From positions 124,001 through 188,000 of the forward strand of contig JAFMYY010000008.1 in the NCBI GenBank assembly GCA_017948555.1: a stretch of 64,000 nucleotides of DNA, written 5' to 3'. Shown piece by piece: positions 43,458 through 51,211 of the stretch. The DNA is from Cesiribacteraceae bacterium YIM B00369 (GTDB taxonomy: Bacteria; Bacteroidota; Bacteroidia; Cytophagales; Cyclobacteriaceae). The number at the start of each line of letters is the position of its first letter. The first letter of the stretch is position 1. The notes beneath the pieces are model-generated. The model did not search any database, was not told where the DNA came from, and was given only the letters and a program-made list of their open reading frames with translations. Both the position numbers and the translations under genes were made by a program.

Positions 43458-44533
43458 GCTTCAATATTTAAGTGTTTCGCCAGGATTTCTTCAAACTGTA
43501 TGGCCCTGTGGCGGTAGGTATGTTCTGCAAGCACTCTTTTAAGGGCAGCCTGGCCAATCTTTTTAGCTCTTTCCGGAGTAAGGTCCTGGAGAATATCGGC
43601 TACTTCCACTCCGTTGCGGGCTACCAATACCTCTTTACCTGGTTCCAGGAACAGCTCTATTCCTTCCCAGTAATCGGTAATAATGCAGGCGCCTGCACCT
43701 GCAGCTTCGAATACGCGGGTTGCCGGAGAGAATCCATTGGTGGCCATGCTTTCGCGGCAAATGTTCAGTACGGCCATTGGGGTACAGTTGAATGCATTGT
43801 GCTTATTTGTGCTTACATGCCCCAGGTATTTAACGTTTGGCGTCATTGGCTTATCTCCCCAGCCGCTTCCTCCCAACATAAACGACTTTTCAGGCAGCAG
43901 GGCGGCAGCTTTAAGGAAGAACTCCTCCACCCGCTGTTCCCTGTCCGGCAGCCTGTTTCCAAGAAATGCCGCATCGCAGCTAAAAGCTTCGTCTTCAGGA
44001 ACAGGGTGGTGAGTGTCGGGATCCAGCGCATTGTAGATGGGGATGCATTCCTTTGCACCCAGGGCTTTATACTGCTCTATTACCGGATTGCCGCCTCCGT
44101 AAGTAAAAATGTAATCGTATTGAGGGATCAGCTTAAGAAAAGGATCTCCTGCATTAGTATGCACTCGGTGGAGTGTGGCAGGAGCATCGACATCCCAGAA
44201 AGCAGCCAGCTTACCTTCCCGGCGGGTTTTGAGTACCCCGGCCTCCAGGAATTCGTCGAGCACACCTACGCCACTTGCTTTTACCAGCAGGTCAGCCCCG
44301 GCTGCATCATCCAGCATAGCCTGTGCAGCAGCTTCGGTTGCTTCATACACCTTTACTGTTGCGTATTCAGGGTCGGGAATATCCCTGTTCTGCTGGCGTT
44401 CAAAAGCATCGGGCTCGTAAAAAGTAACCTGATGCCCCTGCTCATATAAAGCTCTTATAATACCTCTGTAGTAAGTAGCGGCTCCGTTCCAGTAGGCCGA
44501 AACAAGGGACGACCCGAAAAATGCTATTTTCAT
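43454..44533 (-). CDS. CgeB-like glycosyltransferase, copy 2
   Basis: GT-B enzyme of 359 residues. The opening IAFFGSSLVSAYWNGAATYY and YEQGHQVTFYEPDAFERQQN aligns with the other two copies. The middle has YDYIFTYGGGNPVIEQYKAL, and the C-terminal domain has GFSPATRVFEAAGAGACIIT and DYWEGIELFLEPGKEVLV. Together with copy 1 (four-base overlap) it is translationally coupled, so the two probably add successive sugars in one pathway. Gene duplication followed by divergence is inferred from shared motifs and equal length. Confidence 0.85.
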   Translation of the reverse strand: MKIAFFGSSLVSAYWNGAATYYRGIIRALYEQGHQVTFYEPDAFERQQNRDIPDPEYATVKVYEATEAAAQAMLDDAAGADLLVKASGVGVLDEFLEAGVLKTRREGKLAAFWDVDAPATLHRVHTNAGDPFLKLIPQYDYIFTYGGGNPVIEQYKALGAKECIPIYNALDPDTHHPVPEDEAFSCDAAFLGNRLPDREQRVEEFFLKAAALLPEKSFMLGGSGWGDKPMTPNVKYLGHVSTNKHNAFNCTPMAVLNICRESMATNGFSPATRVFEAAGAGACIITDYWEGIELFLEPGKEVLVARNGVEVADILQDLTPERAKKIGQAALKRVLAEHTYRHRAIQFEEILAKHLNIEA

Positions 44534-44539
44534 AATGAG

Positions 44540-44576
44540 TAATTTTGTTAACTTGTTCGTTTACAATCGTTTTCGA
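44540..44576 (-). repeat. Degenerate 7-bp-period repeat between CgeB-like genes
   Basis: On the minus strand, units near GTCGAAA, ACGATTG, TAAACGA, ACAAGTT and AACAAAA. It is a weaker member of the same repeat class. Confidence 0.4.
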
Positions 44577-44583
44577 CCTTGTG

Positions 44584-45693
44584 CTATACTGTTGCAGCTT
44601 TTTCTTTTTTTTGGAGATCTGCCACAATAGCCAGTAACTCATCTACACGGTGGGCACAGGTATGCTTACTTCTTACAGCATGCAATCCATTAGAGTAAAG
44701 CTCCCTTGCGCGGAAGGAATTGGTCAGCAGTTCCTGCATTGTTTCCTTCATTTCCTGCCCGTTTTTTACCATGGCAAAATCTTTACCTGCTTCAAATAAA
44801 CCTTCCGTATCTTTCCATGGAGCAGAAATCAAAGGAATGCCGCATGCCATTGCCTCAAACGGACGGATGGTGGGTATACCAGGCAGCGCCTGTGTATAGT
44901 AGCGGCGCGGTACGTGAACGGTAAATTTATACTGGCAGAAAATTTCAGGTGCCTTATAATTCGGCAGCCAGCCTTTGTATTCAATACCGGCTTCCTTTAA
45001 CCTTTTAAGGGCATGTTCAGGGTAACGCACTCCATATATGGTTGCTTTCAGCCCCAGCTCTTCCACCGGGCGTATAAGGAATTCCTCCAGCTCTTCAGCT
45101 CTTTCGTCATCGCCCCAGTTACCGATCCATACCAGGTCTCCCTTTTTTTCGTGGCATGAGCGGGGGTAGAAGTGGCGGGTATCAGCGGCTTCATGCCAGG
45201 TCCAGGCTCTTTTTGCCCACTTGTTCTCCAGGTACAGGTCCTTAATAACCTCCCCGAAAGCCAGTACACCATCGTAATTGCGCAGGTCGTAGCGTTTCAT
45301 TTCTTCAGGAGCAGAAACTGAGCGGTGGTGGGTGTCGTGGAAGAGCAGGTGAAAACCCAGCTTCTCCTTTAACTCACCCAGCCGGCTCACCAGTTCACTG
45401 GTATTCCATTCGTGCACAATTACGAGGTCAGCATCCTGTACAAGCGATTCAAAATCGGTTTCATCAGGGTAGTAGAAATTTGTTTTAAGTTGCGGGAATT
45501 CCTTTTTAAAATTGATAGTTGCTTCAGCTCCCCCTTCTTTCATCAGGTTTTCATAGCTCCATCCGTCTGTAGGCTCGTACACATCCACTTTATGGCCCCT
45601 GCTAAGCAGGTCCGAAACAATGCCTCTCAAAAAATGCGCATTTCCGTGGTTCCAGCAGGAAATGAGGGAGTGGTAAAAAAGTTTTATATTCAT
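44584..45693 (-). CDS. CgeB-like glycosyltransferase, copy 3
   Basis: GT-B enzyme of 369 residues. The ATG at 45693 (MNIKLFYHSLISCWNHGNAH) is chosen because it aligns with the starts of the other two copies; the frame stays open 21 codons upstream. VSDLLSRGHKVDVYEPTDGW and ADLVIVHEWNTSELV are shared features. The C-terminal domain has TIRPFEAMACGIPLISAPWK, followed by DTEGLFEAGKDFAMV. HTCAHRVDELLAIV is the terminal helix. It differs most from the other two in the acceptor half. Confidence 0.83.
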   Translation of the reverse strand: MNIKLFYHSLISCWNHGNAHFLRGIVSDLLSRGHKVDVYEPTDGWSYENLMKEGGAEATINFKKEFPQLKTNFYYPDETDFESLVQDADLVIVHEWNTSELVSRLGELKEKLGFHLLFHDTHHRSVSAPEEMKRYDLRNYDGVLAFGEVIKDLYLENKWAKRAWTWHEAADTRHFYPRSCHEKKGDLVWIGNWGDDERAEELEEFLIRPVEELGLKATIYGVRYPEHALKRLKEAGIEYKGWLPNYKAPEIFCQYKFTVHVPRRYYTQALPGIPTIRPFEAMACGIPLISAPWKDTEGLFEAGKDFAMVKNGQEMKETMQELLTNSFRARELYSNGLHAVRSKHTCAHRVDELLAIVADLQKKEKAATV

Positions 45694-45745
45694 AAGTGTT
45701 ATAGAATTAAACGGCAGCGTTTGAAACAGGCGCGGGAAATGAGAT

Positions 45746-45773
45746 TTGTCTCTCACTTCCCGTTTCCGGCTTC
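45746..45773 (-). repeat. 7-bp-period repeat between GT genes
   Basis: Minus-strand units GAAGCCG (45773-45767), GAAACGG (45766-45760), GAAGTGA (45759-45753) and GAGACAA (45752-45746). It also forms part of a CGGGAA/TTCCCG hairpin. Confidence 0.55.
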
Positions 45774-45778
45774 TAAAC

Positions 45779-46936
45779 TTATACTTTTAAGGTTGATGAA
45801 TATGTTTTAGTTTTCAGGGTATTTAAATCTTTTGCTGCACCCTCTTTCTGCCACAGCTTCCGGTAAAGTTTTGTATAGGCAGCGCCCTGCCGTACAGGAC
45901 TAAAGGCAGTAGCTTTTCTCCTGGCTTTATGGCTCATTTCCAGCCTGATTTTTGGGTTCCGTACCAGGAATGAAAGCTTTTCAGCAATATCTTCAGGATT
46001 GTCAGGGTCTGCAAATAGGGCTGCGCCTTCCCAGTTTTCGCGCAGGCTGGGGATATCGCCCAGTACCAGTGCGCAGCCGGAAAGTGCGGCTTCCAATACG
46101 CTAAGGCCAAAAGGCTCATATTTAGCCGGAAGGGCATATATAGAAGCCTTGGAAAGCTGCTGAGCGGTTTCCTCCTGTGTTAACTGCCCGAGCAGGTTGA
46201 GGTGTTGGAATTCAGCTGCTTTGCCCGTGGCAGGGTGAGTGGCATCGCCTGCAATTTTAACAGGCCATGGCAGCTGCTGTGCGGCAGTTTGCAGGGAAAT
46301 AATATTTTTAGCTTCATCCCAAAGGCGGCCGGCACTGAGGATGAACTCTTCTTTTTGTGCCGGACGGAAGAGGCAGTAATCCCTGCTGTTAGGTAATGCC
46401 TCGCAATAATCCAGCGGGCCGTAAAGTTTTTTTATTGTCTGGAGAAAGCTGTGGGTAGGTGCTACTACCACATCGGCTGCCTGTAGTCCCTGCTTTACCA
46501 TTTCTTTATAAATGCTGTAGTTTTGCGGAGCTTCTTCCCCTTTTACAGCTTCCCACCAGGAAAGCACGCAGGAGTGGGCGACCACCACTACGGGAGCACT
46601 CCAGGGAAGATGGCCATGGCAGTAGTTGTTCAGGTGGATAAGATCCGGCTCCAGCTCTTCTTCTAATTGAAGCAGCCACTCACCGGCTGCCTCCACATCC
46701 TTCCAGGGGTTATCCATCCATTCCAGCTGGAAACTGCTCTGGTGCAGGCTGAGGTTTGGAATACATGCTGCCTGTTGCTCCTGAGCGGGCGATGCCTTTT
46801 TGCCCATTGTGGCAAGGTGTACATGCACCCCATAAGGCAGGAGGGAATGGACCAGCTCAAGGGCATAGGTCCAGACTCCGCCTACCGTATCGGCAGTCAT
46901 TAGAATTTTTTTATTTTTAAATTCAGATACGTCCAT
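45779..46936 (-). CDS. Glycosyltransferase family 4
   Basis: GT-B enzyme of 385 residues from the ATG at 46936 (MDVSEFKNKKILMTADTVGG); an upstream Met at 46960 would overlap more of the preceding gene. The donor motif is AKYEPFGLSVLEAALSGCAL, with the E-x7-E pattern of GT4. Acceptor-side features are TADTVGGVWTYALELVHSLL and LIHLNNYCHGHLPW. It overlaps the Gfo/Idh gene by 14 bases. A close relative of sugar transferases that act on nucleotide-activated hexoses; the product is unknown. Confidence 0.85.
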   Translation of the reverse strand: MDVSEFKNKKILMTADTVGGVWTYALELVHSLLPYGVHVHLATMGKKASPAQEQQAACIPNLSLHQSSFQLEWMDNPWKDVEAAGEWLLQLEEELEPDLIHLNNYCHGHLPWSAPVVVVAHSCVLSWWEAVKGEEAPQNYSIYKEMVKQGLQAADVVVAPTHSFLQTIKKLYGPLDYCEALPNSRDYCLFRPAQKEEFILSAGRLWDEAKNIISLQTAAQQLPWPVKIAGDATHPATGKAAEFQHLNLLGQLTQEETAQQLSKASIYALPAKYEPFGLSVLEAALSGCALVLGDIPSLRENWEGAALFADPDNPEDIAEKLSFLVRNPKIRLEMSHKARRKATAFSPVRQGAAYTKLYRKLWQKEGAAKDLNTLKTKTYSSTLKV

Positions 46937-47972
46937 AAATCCGGTCCAGTACTTTAGCAACTTCTACAATGGTATTTGCCTCAGGGTCGAATTTTTTTCC
47001 TGCAGCAAGGCGTTCCGCCCATTCTCCTACAGCTCTCACACCCCATTCATCCGGGCCTTCAAAAAGAACTTCGGTTTGGGTTCCGTTTAAGCGCAGGGCC
47101 CTGAAGTCATAAAAGGAGCCGTTTATATTGCGGAAAGCCACACCTCCTTTGGTGCCGTAAAAATTAGCCTGAATGTCGGCTTCTTTTCCTGCAGGCAAAT
47201 TCCAGGAGCAGTTCAGGTGGATTGCTGTTTTTTCTTGCTGCTCGTTGGTGAGGTTAATAAGCGCTGTGGCATAATCTTCCACCTGAGTTTCAGGGTCCTT
47301 TAAAGTGCTGCCACCGCTGAAAAGACTGCTGCAAACATCCTGTACCTTTGTGCCTTTAAGAGTCCAGAGGGCAAGGTCTATCAGGTGGATACCCAGGTCG
47401 ACCACGCATCCTCCGCCGGAGCGTTTAGGATCGTAAAACCACTCTTTTCCCGGACCCCAGGCATTGTGAAAGGTAAGTTCAGTTGCATAAATATGCCCCA
47501 GCTCACCACTTTGTATTATATCGTGTATCTGCCGGAAGCAGGTATGCCGGTAGCAAAGGTCTACTCCCAGTAAAAGGTTATTCCTGCGTGCCGCTTCCAC
47601 CACAGCTTCGGTTTCCGCAGCGTTCCTGCCAAGTGGTTTCTGGCAAAAAACCGCCTTGCCCTTGTTCAGGGCTGCAATACTTTGTTCTGCATGCAGCGCA
47701 CTTGGGGTGGCAATAACAACTCCGTCCACATCAGAATCCAGAATTTCTTCAAAGGACCCGTAGGTGGTGGCATTGGGGGCAACAGCCAGGGCAGCGTCCA
47801 GGTTATCCCGGCTTGGGTCTGCAATGCCGGCTACTTCAATTGTTTCGTTTTTGATCAGTGCTTCCATGCGGTTCTTGCCAATCCAGCCTACACCTAAAAA
47901 AGCCAGGCGCGGGCGCGAAACAGCTGTGGTTGCACTTTCTTTTACTGAGCTTGCGGTACTTTGTGATATCAT
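46923..47972 (-). CDS. Gfo/Idh/MocA-family oxidoreductase
   Basis: NAD(P)-dependent sugar or cyclitol dehydrogenase of 349 residues. The Rossmann loop is LAFLGVGWIGKNRMEAL, and the family's Lys motif is GKAVFCQKPLGRNAAE. YRHTCFRQIHDI and CVVDLGIHLIDLALWTLKG complete the catalytic region (Asp and His of the D-x3-H motif). It overlaps the dehydrogenase upstream by four bases. In this locus it probably modifies a nucleotide sugar or a cyclitol headgroup; that is inference. Confidence 0.88.
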   Translation of the reverse strand: MISQSTASSVKESATTAVSRPRLAFLGVGWIGKNRMEALIKNETIEVAGIADPSRDNLDAALAVAPNATTYGSFEEILDSDVDGVVIATPSALHAEQSIAALNKGKAVFCQKPLGRNAAETEAVVEAARRNNLLLGVDLCYRHTCFRQIHDIIQSGELGHIYATELTFHNAWGPGKEWFYDPKRSGGGCVVDLGIHLIDLALWTLKGTKVQDVCSSLFSGGSTLKDPETQVEDYATALINLTNEQQEKTAIHLNCSWNLPAGKEADIQANFYGTKGGVAFRNINGSFYDFRALRLNGTQTEVLFEGPDEWGVRAVGEWAERLAAGKKFDPEANTIVEVAKVLDRIYGRI

Positions 47973-48988
47973 AGGGTAATCAGCGCTTTAAGAAAGCCTT
48001 CAGGCCTTTCAATACTACATTTTAATGCTTCTTCTAAATTATCAAGGGTAAAGGTGTGGGTATAGAGCGGGCCTGGGTTTATGCGGCCTGCTGCCACAGC
48101 TGCAGCAGCTTCATGCATGCCTTCCATATATTTTTCCTGCTCCCGCTCATGGGCATTTATCACATCCAGCCCTTTCCAGTTCCATTGTTGTATGTTAACA
48201 GAGCGCATTCCATCCTGGTGAAAGCCTGCAATAATAAGCTTTCCCCTGTTTTTCAGCAGTTCACCGGAAAGGTTCAGTGGCCATTCCTTTCCGGTGGCTT
48301 CAATAACCCTGTCGCACCAGTTTTCATTGGTAATTTCCTTTACCTGTTCAATAATTTCCCAGTGGTCATGGAGCGGGAGGGCATGGTCAGCGCCACAATT
48401 CTTTGCCACCTCCAAGGCATACTCACGACGGCTCAGGGCAATTACGTTAGCGCCTCTTTCCTTGCATAACTGGGTAAGCAGCGCTCCTAAAAAGCCTATG
48501 CCGATAATAGCTACGGTATGCCCCGGTTTAATATCGCTCCGGTTAAAGATGTTGAGTGCACAGCCCAGTGGTTCACCCGGAAAAGGCTGACCTGCAAGCG
48601 TTCCTTCCAGCTTCAGGCATGCAGATTCCTCAGCTACATCATATTCTGCATAGGCAGCATAGGAAAGCATGGCTACCCTGTCGCCTGTCTGAATGTTTTT
48701 TACATCTTCTCCTTTTGCCACTACTGTACCCCAGCCTTCATGCCCGGGGGTACCCGCCTCAAGGGGGTAGCTGAACCAATCGCGTCCTTCGAAAGGAGGA
48801 ATATTGGAAGCGCATACGCCACAACCTTCCAGCTTAACAAGGACCTGCGTCGGGCCCGGGGAAGGCAGTTCTGTTTCCTTTATAACTACTTTTTTATCTC
48901 CTCCAAAAGAGGCTGCCTTCATTTTATCGGGCAGCGGCATTACTTTGGAGTATTTCCGGCTTTTTTCTGTAACAGTTGTGCTGGACAT
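47969..48988 (-). CDS. Medium-chain (MDR) dehydrogenase
   Basis: Alcohol-dehydrogenase-like protein of 339 residues. The catalytic zinc region is GCGVCASNIPPFEGRDWFSY, then GTPGHEGWGTVVAKGEDV with the His-Glu pair. The NAD(P) loop is AIIGIGFLGALLTQL. The structural zinc Cys cluster is absent. HERE the typical GDRVAMLSYAAYAEY follows. It overlaps the next gene (Gfo/Idh) by four bases, so both oxidoreductases are made together and may act in succession on one sugar. Confidence 0.87.
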   Translation of the reverse strand: MSSTTVTEKSRKYSKVMPLPDKMKAASFGGDKKVVIKETELPSPGPTQVLVKLEGCGVCASNIPPFEGRDWFSYPLEAGTPGHEGWGTVVAKGEDVKNIQTGDRVAMLSYAAYAEYDVAEESACLKLEGTLAGQPFPGEPLGCALNIFNRSDIKPGHTVAIIGIGFLGALLTQLCKERGANVIALSRREYALEVAKNCGADHALPLHDHWEIIEQVKEITNENWCDRVIEATGKEWPLNLSGELLKNRGKLIIAGFHQDGMRSVNIQQWNWKGLDVINAHEREQEKYMEGMHEAAAAVAAGRINPGPLYTHTFTLDNLEEALKCSIERPEGFLKALITL

Positions 48989-49008
48989 ATTTCTGTTTTA
49001 ATGTTTTA

Positions 49009-49046
49009 GTATTGAGATTTGAGACGTGAGACGTGAGATTTGGGAC
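49009..49046 (+). repeat. 7-bp-period repeat, clearest block
   Basis: Five contiguous units: GTATTGA (49009-49015), GATTTGA (49016-49022), GACGTGA (49023-49029), GACGTGA (49030-49036) and GATTTGG (49037-49043). Confidence 0.85.
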
Positions 49047-49105
49047 AGGATTCAGGATGCTTTTGCTTTATATTCCTGTAATGATCGATTATCCGGTATT
49101 TATTA

Positions 49106-49170
49106 TCCACAACTCACTTCTCACCCTTCACTACTCTTCTTTCAGTTTACAATTTTCAATTCTCTCTTTT
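49106..49170 (-). repeat. 7-bp-period repeat running into a gene end
   Basis: About nine minus-strand units, each starting with G: GAGAATT, GAAAATT, GTAAACT, GAAAGAA, GAGTAGT, GAAGGGT, GAGAAGT, GAGTTGT. The stop codon and last codons of the fusion gene (stop at 49142-49144) are inside it. Confidence 0.75.
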
Positions 49171-51175
49171 TATCTTCTTTTAAGGATTTGGAATCCTGTT
49201 CCCCCTTGCTTCTCATTAGCCACTGATGCAGTTTTTTGATACCGCTTTTGTAAGAAACCTCAGGTTTCCAGCCTGTAGACTGGCTGAATTTATTATGGTT
49301 ACTTACATAATAATACTGGTCTCCGGGGCGCCAGTCGCCAAAACCGGTGGTAAGTGAAGTGCCCGGTAAATCATCAATGATGTCCAATACCTCCAGCAGG
49401 CTTACTGCATTAGCTCTGCCGCCGCCTATATTAAAGGCTTTGCCGCTGAACTGCCCGATGTTTTTGCGGGCCGCTTCCATTGCTTGTACCAGGTCTTCCA
49501 CAAAAAGGATATCCCGAACCTGCTTGCCATTGCCATAAATATTGATGCTCTGCTCACCAAGTGCCCTTATCAGGAAGTTGGCAACCCAGCCCTGGTCCTC
49601 GGTACCGCACTGATGCGGGCCGTAAATGCAGCTCATCCGGAATACGACAGCTGGTATGTTATAGATGCGGGCATAATCGCACACATACTGATCGGCAGCA
49701 CCTTTGGAGCAGCCATAAGGGCTGTGGAAGCTAAGCGGCTGCTGCTCGTCTATACCCTCCTGAAATACCGGGTTGGCAGGAGTGTAGCTGGTTTCGTTTT
49801 CCTGCAGCTGTAAATCTTCGAGGTTCCCGTATACCTTATTAGTAGAGGTGTAAAGCAGGCCCGGCGGATTTTCCATTTTCCGCAGTGCCTGTAATATATT
49901 GAGCGTGCCTTCGAGGTTAACCTCATAATCTTCCTGCGGATTATCGACCGAAGTGGTTACAGCAACCTGGGCCGCGAAATGATATACATGCGAAACACCT
50001 TCCAGTGCTTTGCTTACCTCATAAGGATTCCTGATATCGGCAACTTTTACCTGCAGCTTATCCTTCCATTTATTCTTAAGCCATGCAAGGTTATCAATGA
50101 CTCCTTTTCTGCTCAGGTTGTCAAGGATAACCACAGGGATGTCCTGGCCCAGCAGGTAATCGGCCATATTGGTTCCTATAAAGCCTGCCCCGCCGGTAAT
50201 TAAAATTGGCTTCTCATCGGCATCGGCTGAAATGGGGTTGGGCTGCAGGAGTTTAAGTTTTTCCGGTAAAGCCTTTAAGCCATATTCCTTCAGGAGGGTA
50301 TGCAGGAGCTTGGGGCTTCCTGCTGAAGTGAGCATTCCAAAGAAATACTCACGCTCATCGAGGTGGAAGCCGTCCATGGTTTCTTTCTCGGCAGGCAGAT
50401 CATGGAGGGTGTACCAATAGGCGCGGTCAACAGGTAAGGATAAAAGTTTATTAAATTCCTCTGCCTGCTTCAGCTCATTGTGCTGCCAGGTGGAAAAGCC
50501 GCATTCTGTTATCCAGAGGCGTGCTTCGCTGTTGTGCGCATTCAGTACCTTTTGTACCCTTTCAATATTGGTCTGCCAGCCTTCAAAATTAAAATCAAAC
50601 ACATCGGGAAAACCGTGGAAGCCCACCACATCAATATACTCCAGTACTTTATAGTCGCCCATAAGGCTCAGCCAGCTGGGGTCGATAGGGCTCATGCCAC
50701 CCAAAACTGTTTTTTTACCCCTTTGCTTAGCCCAATGGGCAGCCTTTATGATCATGTCTGCAAATATCTTCCAGCCCATGTCGAGGGTAAAATCCCATTC
50801 CGTTTTATTATTCGGCTCGTTCCAAAGCTCTATATAATCAAAATACTGCCCGTAATCTGTAATCAGCAGATCCAGGGTATCGGCATAATCTTTTGTATTG
50901 CGCGGGGGCGAAGCAACCTTAGCTTCTATACCTAATGAGGGAGGAGTATAGGTAAAGCAGGGCAGCAGCTCAAAGTTCATTGCAAGCTTTGGCAGCAGCC
51001 AGTCATACCACTCTTTCCCTTCAGGCCTGTTAAGGTCGGCCCAGGAAATGCCCGTGCGCAGGAAAGAAACCCCTATATCGTGCAGCTCAGTTATGGTTTT
51101 TTCAACCTTTGTGTAGTCACCCAAATGAAACCACTGAACAATGCCAATAGAAGGGCTTTTTATATTTCCGTTCAT
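49142..51175 (-). CDS. Glycoside hydrolase fused to NAD-dependent sugar epimerase
   Basis: A 677-residue two-domain protein. Residues 1-315 form a clan GH-A (beta/alpha)8 barrel with acid/base Glu120 in LWNEPNN and nucleophile Glu224 in WITECGFST, resembling GH39/GH5 relatives; no signal peptide. A short linker follows. Residues 323-650 are an extended SDR: GGAGFIG at 328-334, STNKVYG at 444-450 and Tyr487/Lys491 in YGCSK, close to CDP-tyvelose-epimerase-like enzymes. The hydrolase is thus cytoplasmic and covalently tied to nucleotide-sugar synthesis, an unusual pairing. The final residues (ELKIVN) come from repeat DNA. Confidence 0.85.
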   Translation of the reverse strand: MNGNIKSPSIGIVQWFHLGDYTKVEKTITELHDIGVSFLRTGISWADLNRPEGKEWYDWLLPKLAMNFELLPCFTYTPPSLGIEAKVASPPRNTKDYADTLDLLITDYGQYFDYIELWNEPNNKTEWDFTLDMGWKIFADMIIKAAHWAKQRGKKTVLGGMSPIDPSWLSLMGDYKVLEYIDVVGFHGFPDVFDFNFEGWQTNIERVQKVLNAHNSEARLWITECGFSTWQHNELKQAEEFNKLLSLPVDRAYWYTLHDLPAEKETMDGFHLDEREYFFGMLTSAGSPKLLHTLLKEYGLKALPEKLKLLQPNPISADADEKPILITGGAGFIGTNMADYLLGQDIPVVILDNLSRKGVIDNLAWLKNKWKDKLQVKVADIRNPYEVSKALEGVSHVYHFAAQVAVTTSVDNPQEDYEVNLEGTLNILQALRKMENPPGLLYTSTNKVYGNLEDLQLQENETSYTPANPVFQEGIDEQQPLSFHSPYGCSKGAADQYVCDYARIYNIPAVVFRMSCIYGPHQCGTEDQGWVANFLIRALGEQSINIYGNGKQVRDILFVEDLVQAMEAARKNIGQFSGKAFNIGGGRANAVSLLEVLDIIDDLPGTSLTTGFGDWRPGDQYYYVSNHNKFSQSTGWKPEVSYKSGIKKLHQWLMRSKGEQDSKSLKEDKKRELKIVN

Positions 51176-51211
51176 AAAATTTGTTCGTTTAAATGCAGAT
51201 AAAAAAACAGG

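Noticed and set aside
43472-44449. 325-residue plus-strand frame opposite the second CgeB-like gene
   Set aside because: Antisense shadow rich in Cys and Phe; the minus-strand gene has clear glycosyltransferase motifs.
49009-49046. Repeats considered as a CRISPR array
   Set aside because: Units are only 7 bp, contiguous and degenerate, with no spacers and no cas genes in the window.
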